DNA from: Dryas octopetala
Lineage: Eukaryota > Streptophyta > Magnoliopsida > Rosales > Rosaceae
Assembly: GCA_963921425.1 (NCBI GenBank)
Contig: OY992832.1
Location: 15,970,835-16,034,834, forward strand
Direction of reading: 5' to 3'
DNA length: 64,000 bases
Each line of letters begins with the position of its first letter. The first letter of the stretch is position 1. The notes below the pieces were generated by a model. The model worked only from the letters and a program-made list of their open reading frames with translations, was not told the origin of the DNA and ran no database searches. Made by a program: the position numbers and the translations under genes. Positions 1 through 14,200 of this stretch are shown piece by piece.

Positions 1-736
<736 letters not shown>

Positions 737-767
737 CTATTTGTTAAGTGAAGTTAGGGATGGTGCA

Positions 768-774
768 ATTTATA
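768..774 (-). promoter_or_regulatory. TATA box of the ACC oxidase gene
   Basis: On the minus strand the sequence reads CCTATAAATTG. It sits about 105 bp upstream of the ATG at 664, which would give a 5' leader of about 75 nt. The position fits a plant core promoter; function is inferred. Confidence 0.6.
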
Positions 775-2964
775 GGCGATGAAAAGGAGGAAGATTCTTG
801 CATGCCGGTCTATACAATGCAGCTTCGCAGTTATCCACTCAAGTTTGTGTTTGGCCATGTAATCAATTATTACGAAAGACATCGTATAAATCCGTGATAA
901 TAAAGTAATGCGCAAAAATTTCAAGTCATAAAAGTGGAAAATCTGTAATTAAATTGCTAGCATCTGTCCAATATTTTTACTGGGTTTTATAATTTGATTA
1001 TTATATGAAACATTAGCTGACGACTAGAAAGAAATAGACTGATCGATTTATTTTCTCGTTTCAAATCTATTAATTTTAAGTGCATGCTATCATTTAATTA
1101 GTACTATTTTTTGTGATTATTCTAAATAGAGAGACTTTATTAAGGGAGTTTGTAACAAATCTTATTTAAAGGATCTATTGTTGGGCCACTCTGTATTGTA
1201 TTTTGATCATTCGAATTCTCCATTTTTTAGGTCTCCAATAAAAGGCCGGTCATACTTGCAAAATTTAGCCATTTGATTAATTTCAAGTGTTGGTTGAAAA
1301 CATTTTGTTTGTCTATTTATTTTATCAAAATTAAATAATTTATTGGTTTCTGTTTTTTTGTTTTTTTCAAAGATAATCTTTGAATAAAAATTTATAATAA
1401 CTCAGAATATTATTGAAATACAATATGAAATGAGTCTCACAAAAAATCCTTTAAATAAAATTATCTAAAGCATCTCTTAACGAAATTCCACTTTATTCTA
1501 AATATATAATCTTAATTATTGTCTAAATCCAATTTTGCATCCATAAGCTTTGGCTTAAGTGGTATTGGATTAGATGTAGTTGAATGATGATGGTTCTAGA
1601 ATCAAATTTTCATGTAAATATATATAGAAATATATGTGTCAAAAATTAAAGAGGACTTTAAAAGTATGAAAGCAAGTCATGATAAAGAATGAAATTATAA
1701 GTGCATAAGAAAAGAAAATGATTAATGCAAACTATTATCCAGATTTTAAAAAATAAATAAATAAACATGAGTATTGGTGGAATATGTATCTAAGTGTCTA
1801 AGTGAGCACGTCCTGATCATGGACCCCTACCAACTTTTATCCTATGCGTCGTTGAGTCATCTTTTTCTCTTTTGTCTCTTAGATCGATCGATTTTATTTT
1901 TGTTTAATTTGTTGTGGGGCCCGGAAGAGGAGGGTGTTAGCGTGTTCGTGGCTGTTAGTCTGTTACTACCTTTCTTCATGACTTCACGACCTCACCGAAC
2001 GATGCTAAGATTACATGACATGTCGATGCGGTACGTGTTATAAATCTACTTATATATTTATATTTATCCAGATTTTTATCATTCCTTTTACAATTTACAT
2101 GCCTGTTTAGAGACAAAGAAAAACATAGCATTTCATTCATTCATTCATTATATATATATATATATATATACATATACCTCCTCCTTTTTTTATATCAAAT
2201 AGTATTCTTATTTGCCATGTTCTTTTCTGAAATAATGACAATTATACATTGTGAGCAGTAAAAAAAAGTAAGGCATGCCACAAAAAATGGTAATTACCAT
2301 CATTCATCAACAATTAGAAAACGAAAAGAAAAAAGTTGCGAGTAAGTCAGTGAATCATTACAATAAAGAAAAAGATTTCAATCATAGATCTACATGCGCT
2401 AAACAGGATCTAACAAATTAATTAACATTGATTAATTGAAAATCAGGAACATTAGCACTAGCTGCATAGTGCATGCATCTTAGTTAATACAAAGAGCACG
2501 TAACCACTGATTTGTTTGTAGGTAGAAGAATTGGGTTCTTAATCGAACCACGTCTATACACTCTGCTTAATTGCTTATTATGTATAGGGAGCTACGTACT
2601 TAATTAGTGATGATGACCGATGGATTTGGTAGTTAATTTTGCTTAATTAAGTTTCATGGTAATAAAGTAACCTAAACAATGGGCTTTAATCTAAAGCTAT
2701 GGGATTACAGTTGACGAAACTTGGACAATCCTCCATTCAAATCAACTTTCAACTTCTGACCAAAGAAAACTCAAATAAATAAATCTCAACTTTCAACTTT
2801 CGGTCTTCAAGTCACATGCTGATGTCGCCTAGTAATATATATGACAGAGTGCCACACCCTATGAGATCATTCTCATTTCTCTGTTGGAATTAATCCCACA
2901 GTCAATTCCCACTATTATTGGATGTTACATGCTCAACAATTAAATTAAGAGAAATGTTTAGAAC

Positions 2965-2995
<31 letters not shown>

Positions 2996-3961
2996 TTATA
3001 GCACCAAAAAGTAGAAACTCTAATTCCGTACATTGTTTTTTAAAGAATTAATTCGTCAGTTTGAATATCTATTACACTTTTGACAAAATAATATGCATAG
3101 GAATATAGGATGATGAGTGTGGCTGCGAAGGAACCTGCACGACTGCACCCAAAAATATGTAAGTTCCATCGATGGATTGATGGATCATATGCTACGTATG
3201 AAAGTGTAGCAATTAATTAATGTGGTCAAAGAAATTCTTGAGCTATGAATCCATGCATTTTCCATAAGAGAGTAAAGCAAACCACATGTACAACCCTCTG
3301 GGACAAGGACCCAATTAAGAATATCGCTTTGCTGGTTTTGGATCAAGTTCCAAATTCCATGTATTTTTCTCTTGTTAGTTTTGCGTTTGTCTTACAATCT
3401 TCAAATGGTATATGCATATTTTCCTGGTTCATATACAATCTTCAATCGATAGAGTCATAGTCATGACTCATGCATATGCATATGCATGCATCACTCGCAC
3501 ATATTGATAACATTATTGGCAAATTTCATCATCTTTTCCTGCTTTCCATTCTAAGGTAACTAGCTTATTTGATAGCCAGCCTACTTAATTCAAATTCAAA
3601 TCCAAATTCACTTGTGCTAGCTAGATCTCCTAACATGAGACACGGTTAATTACTTTCATTCACCATCCAAATTAGTATATACTTATTTCAATTTTCTTGA
3701 TTTTAATTGGTTCATTATAAAGAAACTGTTTATACAATTAGCTAGAGAACATTTATAGCAAGAACACCATGTCATGCAAACATATTCAAGTGTTGAGAAT
3801 CTATACTTTAGTAGTTGAAAGATGAATTCATTAATAATCAATGGTAAAAAAATTATCTGCATGACATACGGTATTGTAAAATTTTCGTAAAATAAATAAT
3901 TTTATTTTTCATGATTTTATGGGAGAACCTGAGAACCAAGTCAATCACAGTACTCACACTA
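775..3961. other. AT-rich intergenic region, ACC oxidase promoter side
   Basis: No supported gene. The stretch contains TA microsatellites (2149-2170, preceded by CATT repeats, and about 2966-2990), a RY-rich palindromic patch near 3470-3490 (repeated TGCATATGCA) and a weak SINE-like unit near 1545-1620. The short open frames here have no recognisable domain. Confidence 0.6.
1545..1620 (+). repeat. possible tRNA-derived SINE remnant
   Basis: A tRNA-like spacing is seen: TGGCTTAAGTGG resembles an A box, and GGTTCTAGAATC about 45 bp later resembles a B box. There is no clear tail or target duplication, so this is only a suggestion. Confidence 0.25.
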
Positions 3962-3969
3962 CATAATAA

Positions 3970-4279
3970 CAGTGGCGGAACTAGGTGCATGACCGGCTGT
4001 GCTATAGCACAACCGAGAATTCTGCTAAAAAAAATTAATATATATTATATAAAAGCCCAACTTATTAAAAGGGTAGAGTTAAGGAAAATAGAAATAAAAT
4101 TCAATACAATCAATAATCACTTTTCATTAGCCCATTAGCCCAATACCTTCATGATCTACATGGTTTTTTTTTTTTTTTTGAAGTTCCTATATAAATATTT
4201 TATGTGTATTTTTTTTACTAGGAAAAAAATTTTCTAGAGATTTAGCCCACCCGAATTTTAAATCTTGGTGTTGCCTCTG
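3970..4279. mobile_element. hAT-type MITE (310 bp) with 8-bp target site duplication
   Basis: The element starts CAGTGGCGGAACTAGG and ends with GGTGTTGCCTCTG, an imperfect terminal inverted repeat of the CAGNGGC type. It is flanked on both sides by the identical 8-bp sequence CATAATAA (3962-3969 and 4280-4287). An 8-bp duplication and CAG...CTG ends are typical of hAT elements. No transposase is encoded, so it is non-autonomous. Confidence 0.8.
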
Positions 4280-5640
4280 CATAATAATGTTGTGGGGGAA
4301 AAAAGGACAATTCCTTTTGCCAGTACTACTTAGTTGGCATGACGTACATGTTACTCCATACTTGATCAGGAGAATGTGGAACCTGGTTTCCATATGTGAT
4401 ACTGCCAAACCTTTCCCATTTTGGCTCTCTGTGCATCCATTTCCCAACATATCACAGACACTATTATTTTTTAATACTTTATACAAGTTGTAGAAGATAT
4501 GTATTGGACTTTTAAACTTAACAATACGTCAATACATACTTATCTTTCAGTAAAAAGAAAAAAAAATAGATTAATAACTAATTAAAATAGTACATTTATG
4601 CAAAGAATCATCTTCTTCTTCTTCTTTTTTTTTTTTTCCCCTGTAATATGTACACCGCATCATTAAGAAAATCTTAGATTTCATTTGAAGGTGAAATCCA
4701 ACTCTTCTACTTTATGCTAAAAGGGAAGCAACTTTGGATTTATAAACTAGGATCTGTCAATCCTACAAGGTCAAGAAAGAATATAGGCTATATATGATAT
4801 TGTCAAGAAGCATTTCATAGTTTTGAGCATAATATATAAACTTAGAATAATTGGATCGGTGGAGACGAATATGATTCCTTTCAGATGGAAAATGATGTTC
4901 TTCTTTACTTAGCACTCAATAAAGTGGATTTGGATCCTCTCCTAAGTTAGTTAATCTTCTAACCCATCTAAGCTTTTAATTATAAAGTGCCATATGTACA
5001 TTATAAAATCCTATGGTTCAAAATGAAATTAGGCATTTGTCTCTCATTTAACTTGTATAACTTGAAAAAGCAAAAAACAAAAAACAAGAGTATAATCGCT
5101 CTAGGACTTCCATTTTTTTCCCATGATTTCGTCCCCTGCATCGAACCTTGGCTGCCATACTGAATTCACTCTTTCTCTCTTGACTCTCTCCTCTTCAGTT
5201 CTCTTTCCTTTAATCCTATGCAAAGTCCTTTGACCTCTCTCAATTCTATAAATTCTAACATTTAGTCTTTCAATATATGATTTGTCAAGTGAGAAAGGGA
5301 GGAACATGAGGGACAATGAATGGTGCGGGACTCACTGATCATGACAAGCCTAAATTAATTTAATGGAATGTTGATGGAATGGATGGAAATAGAGAGTTGT
5401 AACCCAAAAGAAATAAAATAAAAAATAACAAGCTAAGGATTTGAGGAGGTGGCTGAAGCATTGCAAGAGATGTTGAAAAATAATTGGGAAAAAACTTTAA
5501 CCTTTCAAAACTGGCCGGGTTCTTTATCAGGTTATGATTTTTCAGTTTTTAATGTTAACACACCCACTTCGACATAGGTTAATTAGATGAAGAAAATAAC
5601 TCAAAGAGATTTTAATCTCCATTTATCAAAAGTCTAAATA

Positions 5641-5671
5641 GAGAGAGAGAGAGAGAGGGAGAGAGAGAGAG
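5641..5671. repeat. GA microsatellite
   Basis: An almost pure (GA)n run of about 31 bp with one GGGA interruption. Confidence 0.9.
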
Positions 5672-6691
5672 ATATCTTAGATTAAATCATTCTTTAGTTT
5701 TTCATTATTTGAATCGCAGATGAACAATATTTAGGTTTAAGAAAGAGGTGTTGCTGATGACTAGATGAAGAATGAGATGAGTGGCAAATAAGGAAGGAGA
5801 AGGCATTTGCCATAGAAAAGGTAAAAAAAAAAATTCTCAAAATTATTGTAACTCGTTGGATCTTATAATGGATACATGACACTTTATAATTAAAATTATG
5901 TAGATTAGGAGATTAACTAATTTAGGAGATGATCCGGATTCCAACAAAGTTGTGTAATAAACAAGAATTGACATTTATTTACGGAAAGATGGTAACCCTT
6001 GATTATCTCTAAACCTAGTATTAGAACAAGAGTACCCACATGGCAAATGAAATACTTCATTAACTATTTTAACTTTCCATTCCCTCAAATCTATGTTCTC
6101 AGCATGGCATGGCATGGCATGGCAACATGTAATTTGGACCCACTATATATAATTTAATATGGACCCCACGTGTTGAAGCAAATGTCAATCAACGGTCCAA
6201 GTTAGGATATATAGTTGGTCTTATAATATAATTAGATCTCTGATGTGATGGAGGTATCATTATATTAATCTATTAATTATATAAGTGGACCCTTCTCCTC
6301 AAAGAGAGGTTTCCTCCTTGATCGTGCAATTGACCAGTTAGTTGCTCTTTCGGTTCGTATGATTGAGAATTGGATAAATCATAATGGGGTCCATCCAGCG
6401 TGCATGTTATGGGCGACTGGATGGATATAGATATCAAGCTTGTGAAGTTGTGAATATTAATTTGCTATTTAATACTCATTTACAACTTCTTGTGACATGT
6501 GAGTTGTTGTGAGTCTTGTGATATATGACTAGATTCAACAATATATGAAAGTTTTATATTGGCAAGAACATGACATCTATGGTTGACCATGGTCTATTAT
6601 GTTGGTGATTTTCCTTTCTTGGCTCAATGAGGTGATAATAAAACCTTATAAAGTGATCGATCCTGAATTTTTTTGTGTTTTATGTAAGCAA

Positions 6692-6785
6692 TTTTTTTTG
6701 TTTTTTGAGTTAAGGGAGGAGAATCAAATTTGAGTGCATTGTAAATAATTATACGGTTCTTCTAACTGGATTACCCAATAACTGA
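6692..6785 (-). repeat. SINE-like dispersed repeat, copy 1
   Basis: The reverse complement contains GGGTAATCCAGTT, then CAAATTTGATTCTCCTCCC, then an A-rich tail. The same layout occurs at 12734-12823 (minus) and 63845-63945 (plus, with GTTCGATTCCCCC, close to a tRNA B box). Family membership is inferred from these three copies. Confidence 0.45.
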
Positions 6786-8639
6786 TATGTAAGCAATATT
6801 AAGTTGTCTTAAAGTTTAATGATTGAACATCTTGAAGCTAAGATTTAATATTTTTATTGGAAATATAATAATATAAATTAAATAAAAACAACATAATCTT
6901 AGACATAAGTGCAATATCTACAAGATAAAGATCGAGAGTCCTCTTTATCATTAATGAAATATCTTCTACAAAAGTGGAGTGAGACGCGGTTAGAGAAATA
7001 ACTTGTAAAGATAATCGTAGCTTACCCCACTTTCTATTATTTACTACTTTTACTCTCTTTGTTTGCATTAACTCTATGCACATACATAATATACAGTATT
7101 TACATGTGATATAATCTTTCTAGCATATATGAAATAAAGAAAAAAGGAAATGAAGTTAACGATGAATGAAATCTTCTAATACACATCTCTCAAGTTCAAA
7201 TTGCCCCAAAAAAAAAAAAATTATAGATGCAAATTATTTCACACGGAATCTTAAAACACTTGTAGCAATTTAGGTCCATTGGGACACAGGGTTTTGTAAG
7301 CTCACCAAGAGCTTGGGACTGAAATTTCATTTTGGCTTTTATCTTTTTCAAGCAGGCCGGCAATGGCCTCACTCTATCTCAAAGCCTCCCTCATGCCAAA
7401 ACTGAAAAAGTTTACAAAGATGTAATTGAGTGAATCAGCATCAAACAAAAGGAGAAAGAGAATGATTGGGTAGGAGCTAGCAGTACATTTTTGTCACGCT
7501 TCTAAGACCACATTATTGGAACCAATTGAAGACGAAGCTTTCTTATAAAGTGGAATTTTGGTGCAGATTGAATGCACCCACTAACTCAGACCTGAAAGGA
7601 ACTCTTCATTGAAAAGACAGTTCCTGCACTTCTTTAAAAAGACACATGTACATATATATGCATACATGCATGCCTTCCACGTAATAATAAAACATATATT
7701 CATTGCAATTTGCAGAACTCACTTAATTTGATCAGATATTCAGATTCATATGCTTTCTTGTTGTTTATATAATTATATATAAACAACATTGATCATAAGT
7801 ACGTGTTCACTTCTTGATGGAGATCGATCGAAGCTCATGCTTATGCCTATTCATGCATCATGCCCACTTTTAACACTATGAATCTTTTAAAATTGCCACA
7901 TTGATCATAATTAAGTTCTTTACTTGTTGCTCGAGTAGCTAATGCTTATGCGTATCAAGGATGCCCACTTTTTAATTAATTAATCACTGTTTGAAAGCTC
8001 TATATCATGCATATACCTACACACACAAAAGCACGAAGAATAAGTTAATAAACAAAGTAAATGCTCGAATGATAAACAACTATATAGTAAGAAAGGAAAG
8101 ATAGAGGAAGATTCCACTTTTGATTTCAATTTTGTTAGCACATTTTTATGTGAAAGGCATCCATGCCTAGTTCAGGCCAACGGAAAATAAGGGCCTAGGC
8201 CCAACTTTGTTTTGGGTCAATCTCTAGTTTATGAGGTACCCAAGGGCGGGGCTCACCAACTGATGGTGGCTAGGCTTGGGTGGGCAACTAGCCTACTAAT
8301 ATGGGTTGTGCTAGTGGGCTAATGTTATATGTAATATAGCCCAGCCCAGCAGACTCAATATTAATTCTCCCCTGCCAAAAACATCTTGGGTGGACTAATA
8401 AAAATCTTTAATTCAAAAAATAGAAATATCAATTTTACAAGTTTTTTTAGGTAAATGTCGTAAAAAATCATTCCATTCTTATAATGAAACAACAATTTCA
8501 CATTTTAAATTTATTTACGGTGCATTTGTGTGGAGAAGTTTGGCAGTGCTAGGCACTTTCAAGATGTCGAAATTTTAAAAAATAAAATGTTAAGTTATGA
8601 AATTTATCAAGTTCTAGTTTCGCTAACAAATTACGTATG

Positions 8640-8870
8640 ATGAAATATAAAAGTGATAATGGTGGTAGTACGAGTAGGGACAATGGAAGCAGGTTGGTAG
8701 TAATGGCGACAATAGTGATGGAGGTAGTGTGGTGGTGGTGGTGGCCGGTGGTGGTGGTGGCCAGTGGCGGCGATGGCAAGGGGTGGAGACAATGATGTTG
8801 GATTGTGGAGGTAGTGATAATGGTATTGGTAACATCTGTGGTGGTAGTGGGGTGGTGGTGGTGAGGAAAA
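8640..8870. repeat. GGT/GGC-rich imperfect microsatellite
   Basis: Long runs of GGTGGTGGT and GTAGTGG with interruptions. Translations of either strand give low-complexity peptides only. Confidence 0.8.
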
Positions 8871-9396
8871 ATTATTGAGTATAATCAATATATTGTCACG
8901 TGCTGTAATCAATTCAACGTGTTAAAAGTATTATTGTAAGACATGTTTATATTTGTAGGGTATAATATTAATAACATCTACTCATATTATAACATATAGA
9001 TTAGTTATACCACGTGGCAGTGTATCGGTTATACGGAATAATTTATCGTGATAGAGTGGTTTGTGTGTTTCTTTTCTTGAACTCGTTATCTTGTACTTTT
9101 GGAAATGACAACTAATTTGGTAGAATTTAAAATTTGAAGTTATAAGCTCTAAATTCCACATTTGTTCTTGTATATAACTTTAAGATTTCCCTATTAATGA
9201 AATACCAATTTTAATTTGTCCATCGAAACACATTATTAATCTTTTTTTTGTTATATTGAAGAAAATCGAACTCTGAACATATCTTAATATTAACCATTAC
9301 CTCACCCACCCTCACCACTTGAGCTAATCTTAAAGGATTGAAACACACTATTAATATGGTCCAATTAGTTAAACATTGGAATGCTTATTTACACTC

Positions 9397-9660
9397 CTTG
9401 TTTGGTGCATATGGTATGATTGGATAGAATAATTAGCTAAATTCATGTGTATTCAACGAAGAAGTTTCTAACTTGAATAAATAAGATGTATTAAAATGGA
9501 CTAATTATAAAGGGAGACTTATCCATTCCAATCCCACCAAAGATGGTGGGATTAAATAATTCATCTTCTTCTCATATTCTTCCTTCAAGTTAAAAGATAC
9601 CCTCCATGTTCTTTCTTGAATACACGTGAATTTAGCTATTTATCTTATTTAATCCTATTA
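9397..9660. mobile_element. MITE, family with a second copy in F-box A intron 1
   Basis: The two ends are inverted copies: one arm reads TTCATGTGTATTCAACGAAG then TTTCTAACTTGAA, the other TTCAAGTTAAAAGATACC then GAATACACGTGAATTTAGC. The same hairpin-like element is present at about 19484-19769. It carries no coding capacity. Confidence 0.65.
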
Positions 9661-10269
9661 TATGTACCGAATCGAGTTGTTCTATATTAATTTATCCATT
9701 ATACGCCGGTGGCTAAAAAAAAAAACTTATCCATCATACGTGCCTTTTCTTTTTCCAATTCTTAAAAGCTTGTTTAACGAGACTTACAAAGATGACAATT
9801 GCATTTGTTTGAACAAGCTTCGTTGTCCATGCCATGGATTAAGGTTTCATTACTTAAATTGTTTTCTCTGCCAAGAAGCCACCTTCTTTGGTCTAAAGAA
9901 AAGGACAAGTTGACGTGTGATTAAATTCTTATTATGTGATTTACGAGGTCCAAACACCATATTTCAGTAACAGTTGCTAACAAACATTACTTGGGTTGAC
10001 CAAAGAAAAGAAAAAACATTACTCGGAAAATTTGCCAATAAGTTCCCGAAAATCATTGCACCTTCATTGTAATTTTCAAGTTGACAAAAAATAGAGTTGA
10101 AATACAAATCATAACTCCCATATTACATGTGAACAATTAAATTGAATTTATGTGAGTGAAAATTCCACCTTCAAAGTTTTCAACAATCACCGTTGGCCCC
10201 CAAAAATCAATGTCACGAATCTCCTGGCATCACAATCACATCAAGCATTGTTTTTCGCCCGTCCGATCT

Positions 10270-11007
10270 TCAGAATATATCGAGGATCTCGAGGATCGAA
10301 CGGTTGCAGAGGGGACAAGACCCTCGATTCAACCACACCTCTCTCGAACACACTCTGCAAAAGGTGTGCCCACATGGGATGAAAGCTGCGCCTTTCTTCC
10401 TTCCCATGCACACGCAGCACACCGAATCATTGCCCATGGCTCCCTCCACATTCTCACTCTCCGCCGCCGCAACTGTACCAGCACCAACAGCAGATGCATC
10501 GCCACTGTCCGTTTCCGTCTCCTCCAGCAGTCTCATCAACGACACTCTCAACGGCGTTCCCGGAACTGACGTGGGTCCCACTGGCCCTCCTACATCCGGA
10601 TTCTGCGGTGCCCGGAACTGACGCTCCGCTGCTAAAGCGGCGGCCAGGTTCATACCCGACCCGGTCGAAATCGGACCCACGCAACCCGGATCCCAATCGT
10701 TTCCCGGTGCGGCCTGGCCCACATTTATAACCTCCTGTTGTTGTGGCGGTGGTAGTGGTGGCGGATGTTGCTGACGTGGCGGGTCTTCGTCTTCCTCATT
10801 TAAGCTTATCGCCGCCGTTCGTCTGAAAGCCCACGTGGCACCACAGCAGCCAATCCCATTCAATCTGAGCCGTTGCTTCAGACTCCGCCTCTCGCCGCCT
10901 CTCCCTCCATCCGCATCGTCCATTTGCTCTCTGAGAATCTCAAGAACCGTTCTTGCTTCCCTCTCTCGACGCGCCCTCTCCTGCAACATCACACTGAGTT
11001 GACTCAT
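10270..11007 (-). CDS. RING-type E3 ubiquitin ligase, C-terminal C3HC4 finger
   Basis: The product is 245 aa. The start chosen is the ATG at 11007 (MSQLSVMLQERARRERE); 28 residues further upstream another in-frame ATG exists, but they read as a translated leader rich in Phe/Cys/Trp. Residues 8-30 are charged and helical (ERARREREARTVLEILREQ), possibly a coiled coil. The middle is low complexity (PPPLPPPQQQ, Gly/Ala-rich). A C3HC4 RING lies at about residues 197-236 with spacing CX2C-X11-C-X-H-X2-C-X2-C-X10-CX2C, followed by the short tail SILEILDIF. RING proteins of this kind recruit E2 enzymes to ubiquitinate substrates; the substrate here is unknown. The coding region is one exon and unusually GC-rich for the window. 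A 5'-UTR intron is possible (a donor-like CTGTAG|GTCTC on the minus strand near 11143) but unproven. Confidence 0.85.
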   Translation of the reverse strand: MSQLSVMLQERARREREARTVLEILREQMDDADGGRGGERRSLKQRLRLNGIGCCGATWAFRRTAAISLNEEDEDPPRQQHPPPLPPPQQQEVINVGQAAPGNDWDPGCVGPISTGSGMNLAAALAAERQFRAPQNPDVGGPVGPTSVPGTPLRVSLMRLLEETETDSGDASAVGAGTVAAAESENVEGAMGNDSVCCVCMGRKKGAAFIPCGHTFCRVCSREVWLNRGSCPLCNRSILEILDIF

Positions 11008-11229
11008 TCCCGAACAGACCCAGAAAGCCAAACAAGGAATCCTCCAACACCCACCAACCCAAAATAAGAAAAAACAAAATAAGAAACCCAAAACAGAGAA
11101 ACAGCGAAAGAATTTTTGTAACGAATATGTGAAAGAGACCTACAGGTTTGGATTGAAGTGAGGAGGGGTTTGATGTCCATGGAAGACCCGTGAGTATCTT
11201 GAAGAATCAGAAAAGGAAAGCCCACCACC

Positions 11230-14200
11230 TCTCTCTCTCGCTGCTTAATTAAGAAAAGCGACAGTGACCAAACGAAGCAAGCAGGAATCTGGGGGCATTA
11301 ATTGAAGGCAATTAATTAAGATCGCATAATTGGAGGGGATGCAAAAATCTAAATACTGGGTTTGTGAATTAGGAGGAGCTCATGGCCAGCTCTTTTCGTT
11401 GAAAAGAGGGGTTTCGGAGTTTGGGAAAAGCGAGAAAAGGACAAAATAGAAGAAGGAAATAAAGCCCAAAAAGGAAGTAGGAAATGTAGTGCTCTACAGA
11501 GAGTTCTGTTTCGTCTTTGGGTTCTCTTGGGGTTGGAGCAGCAACAGAAGAGAAGCACCAGTTTTAGTTTTTGTGGGTCTTTATTTGTGGGAGTTAGTAT
11601 AAAAATGAATTTTGGTTTGGATAAAGAAATTAAATTGATTAGATTAGTAGTATTTTCAGGTGACTTGCCCTGATGTTCTTTGTACGCTGGGTGGTCGCCG
11701 ACCAAAACAAAGTCAAAGGCCATTGAAGCCGGCGTATCAACCGAGGTTTTGCCAAGTGGCACTACCCTCCAATGCCAATTTTAGATTCTTTTGTTCAAAT
11801 TATTATATGTTTTTATCCTTGTTACAACTTACAACTCAAATTATTATAGTGATTTTATTTTTGTAAGACAGTTGAATTTTAAAATATTGAAACAAATTTG
11901 GGTGTGACCGTAGTGTTATAATTTTGGATAAACGACCATTTAAAATTTTAAAATATATTATTATTAAATATTCATGTATTATAAGTTATAACATAGATAA
12001 ATTAATAATATCATGATCATATTGTTATGTTTAAACTAAAAAATTGGTCCAATACATCAATGACAAACTTATATACAAGTATACAACTACACTTTTATTA
12101 ATTTTTTTTCTTTGATGGAAAGTCGTGTTACTATTGTTATATTTTTGGGTGAAATTCTTTCACATTTATTCCACTCAAGCAAAAGAAAAAAAAAAAACTT
12201 TATTAGGTTTATATACAAACGCTACTAATCATGACCAGCTATTTATCATTGTATAAACTTTAAAATAAAATTAATGTAGCTCATCAATTTCATTTTAAAG
12301 TAAAATATGCATTCTCTAATCATATAGCTCATCTTTGAGCAAAATATGTATTATTTAAGCATGACTTTTATGTATACTAGATGTCGAATTCGGACCTCTT
12401 TGGCTCGGACCAAGTTTATATGAGGATTTGATTGACCAATAAATTCCAAAATTTTTCCTCTCAAAAAATAAAATAAAATTATGTGGTCAATATAGCTATC
12501 TTTGAATTGTTGAATAAAGTGTAATTGTTGGGGGATATTTAGAAATCTTCAAAATCATTAGGAATCTTCGTATTTTAAATTCTTTAGAATTTGGTTTGAA
12601 GACTTCAACATTGTATATGTGTATATATAAATATATGGTTTTTTATTTTATTTTTGTGTTCTTTCTAATCACTCAGGACATGAAATTATAAGCATATATG
12701 CATGTGAACTGTGGAGTGAGTATATACTATTTTTTTATTTTTTTTGAAAGGAGGGGGATCGAATTTGAGTGTAGAGTGAGTAATTCCAAAACCCTTTGAA
12801 CTGGATTACCCAACAACTGTGGAGTGAGTATATATTGGAATTACTAAATAGTTTGACGAATTATCAAGGTCCAAGGAAACAAAAGGAAAAATGGTGGTCT
12901 ATACTTGGCATAAATTTTTTAAACCTTTGCGGATATTTCAAATTTGAACCTTTTTTCCTTGAAGAACAAAAGGAATAGTGCAATACTTTTGTTACGATTT
13001 ATTATCATTGAGATATAGAAAATCTGTTACAAGTGTTTGAAGGCCTAATACGTTAGCTAATTAAAAGAGCCTGCTCACCTATATATGTTAAAAGATCTAG
13101 CTTGAATTTTGGCATGATTATTGTACCTCTTTTTATTATTTTCATAACTATTATATAATTTCACCTTCCATTTTTGTCTTCTGGTTAATGCATATCTTCT
13201 ATTTATAGTCCTTATACCAACCCAACCTTTAGCTAATGCAAACAACCCCTCCCCACTCCCTCCCCCCAAACAAAAAAAAAGCCAAAGTGTGATTTCATAC
13301 TCATGCAAATTAAAACGAGAAATATGTAATCAGCCTTTGTTACGGGTGTGAATGTAATGCTCTACCTATAATTTCTATAAATTTATTATTACTTAATTAC
13401 TTATACTAAATGTCAATAACTATTTAATCTAGTAGATAATATTTAATTTAGATAATATTTAATTTATTTTTTATCAAAAGTAGTCCGAAATTCAAAATTC
13501 ATAAACGACATAAGTTAATAATAATAAAAAAAAACCTATACTAAGCAAATTTAAGCACAAGGGGCAAATTAAGGTCAACCCCAACTCATTTACTTCTATA
13601 ATCAGTTATAAAATTCGATTATTCGAAGATGAGGTTGGTTGAGTTCAATCATTATTTGGTAAGTCATAAGTGTGATAATGCACCTAAGAATTTTTTTGTC
13701 CCTCTACAAATAAAGGCAACATTCCATTGATTGCGCTGAAAAGAGACCTCAATTTGCTATTGAGAGCAAGCAACAGAGCATAGCCAGACTAAAAGGAATA
13801 ATGCTTGAAAACAATGAAAAGCCTAAAGCCTAGCGTAATAGTGATTAATAATTTAATAAAATGGATCATGCAACTTACTGGGGCCCACGCAACTCTGTAT
13901 TGCTCGCACTCAGTTGGTTGCATAGCACAAAGTGGGACCCCCCCTGCTTGGTTATCATCCTCACAATCAATATTATAATAAATTGATAATACAGCCTTCT
14001 TAATCCTAATGCTTTTAATTAAGAGGAATTTTAATGGTCCATATAGTGCTCGCAAGTGGCAACTATGTTATAGTATTCTACTATTCTTCTTAGTATTTAG
14101 TCGTCAATGATTGGCAAAGTCATCACTATTGCATAAACAATTTTACACAAAAATTATGTTTATACTATACAATTAACTATGCACACACCAGACCCATTCA

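Larger units (their letters stand above)
4288..10269. other. intergenic region with simple repeats and small elements
   Basis: No supported gene in about 6 kb. It holds a GA microsatellite (5641-5671), four copies of GGCAT (6102-6123), a SINE-like unit (about 6692-6785), a GGT-rich tract (about 8640-8870) and a MITE (about 9397-9660). The short open frames have no family resemblance; the proline/histidine-rich ones over 8.5-8.9 kb are translations of the GGT repeat. Confidence 0.6.

Noticed and set aside
6838-7083. 81-codon minus-strand open frame with partly hydrophobic sequence
   Set aside because: No family resemblance, no plausible promoter or splice partners seen.
8549-8912. Three overlapping His/Pro/Thr-rich open frames
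   Set aside because: Translations of the GGT/GGC microsatellite on the opposite strand.
11349-11762. 137-codon open frame on the minus strand upstream of the RING gene
   Set aside because: No recognisable domain, low-complexity Phe/Leu/Ser-rich translation, no conserved counterpart; more likely promoter or leader.
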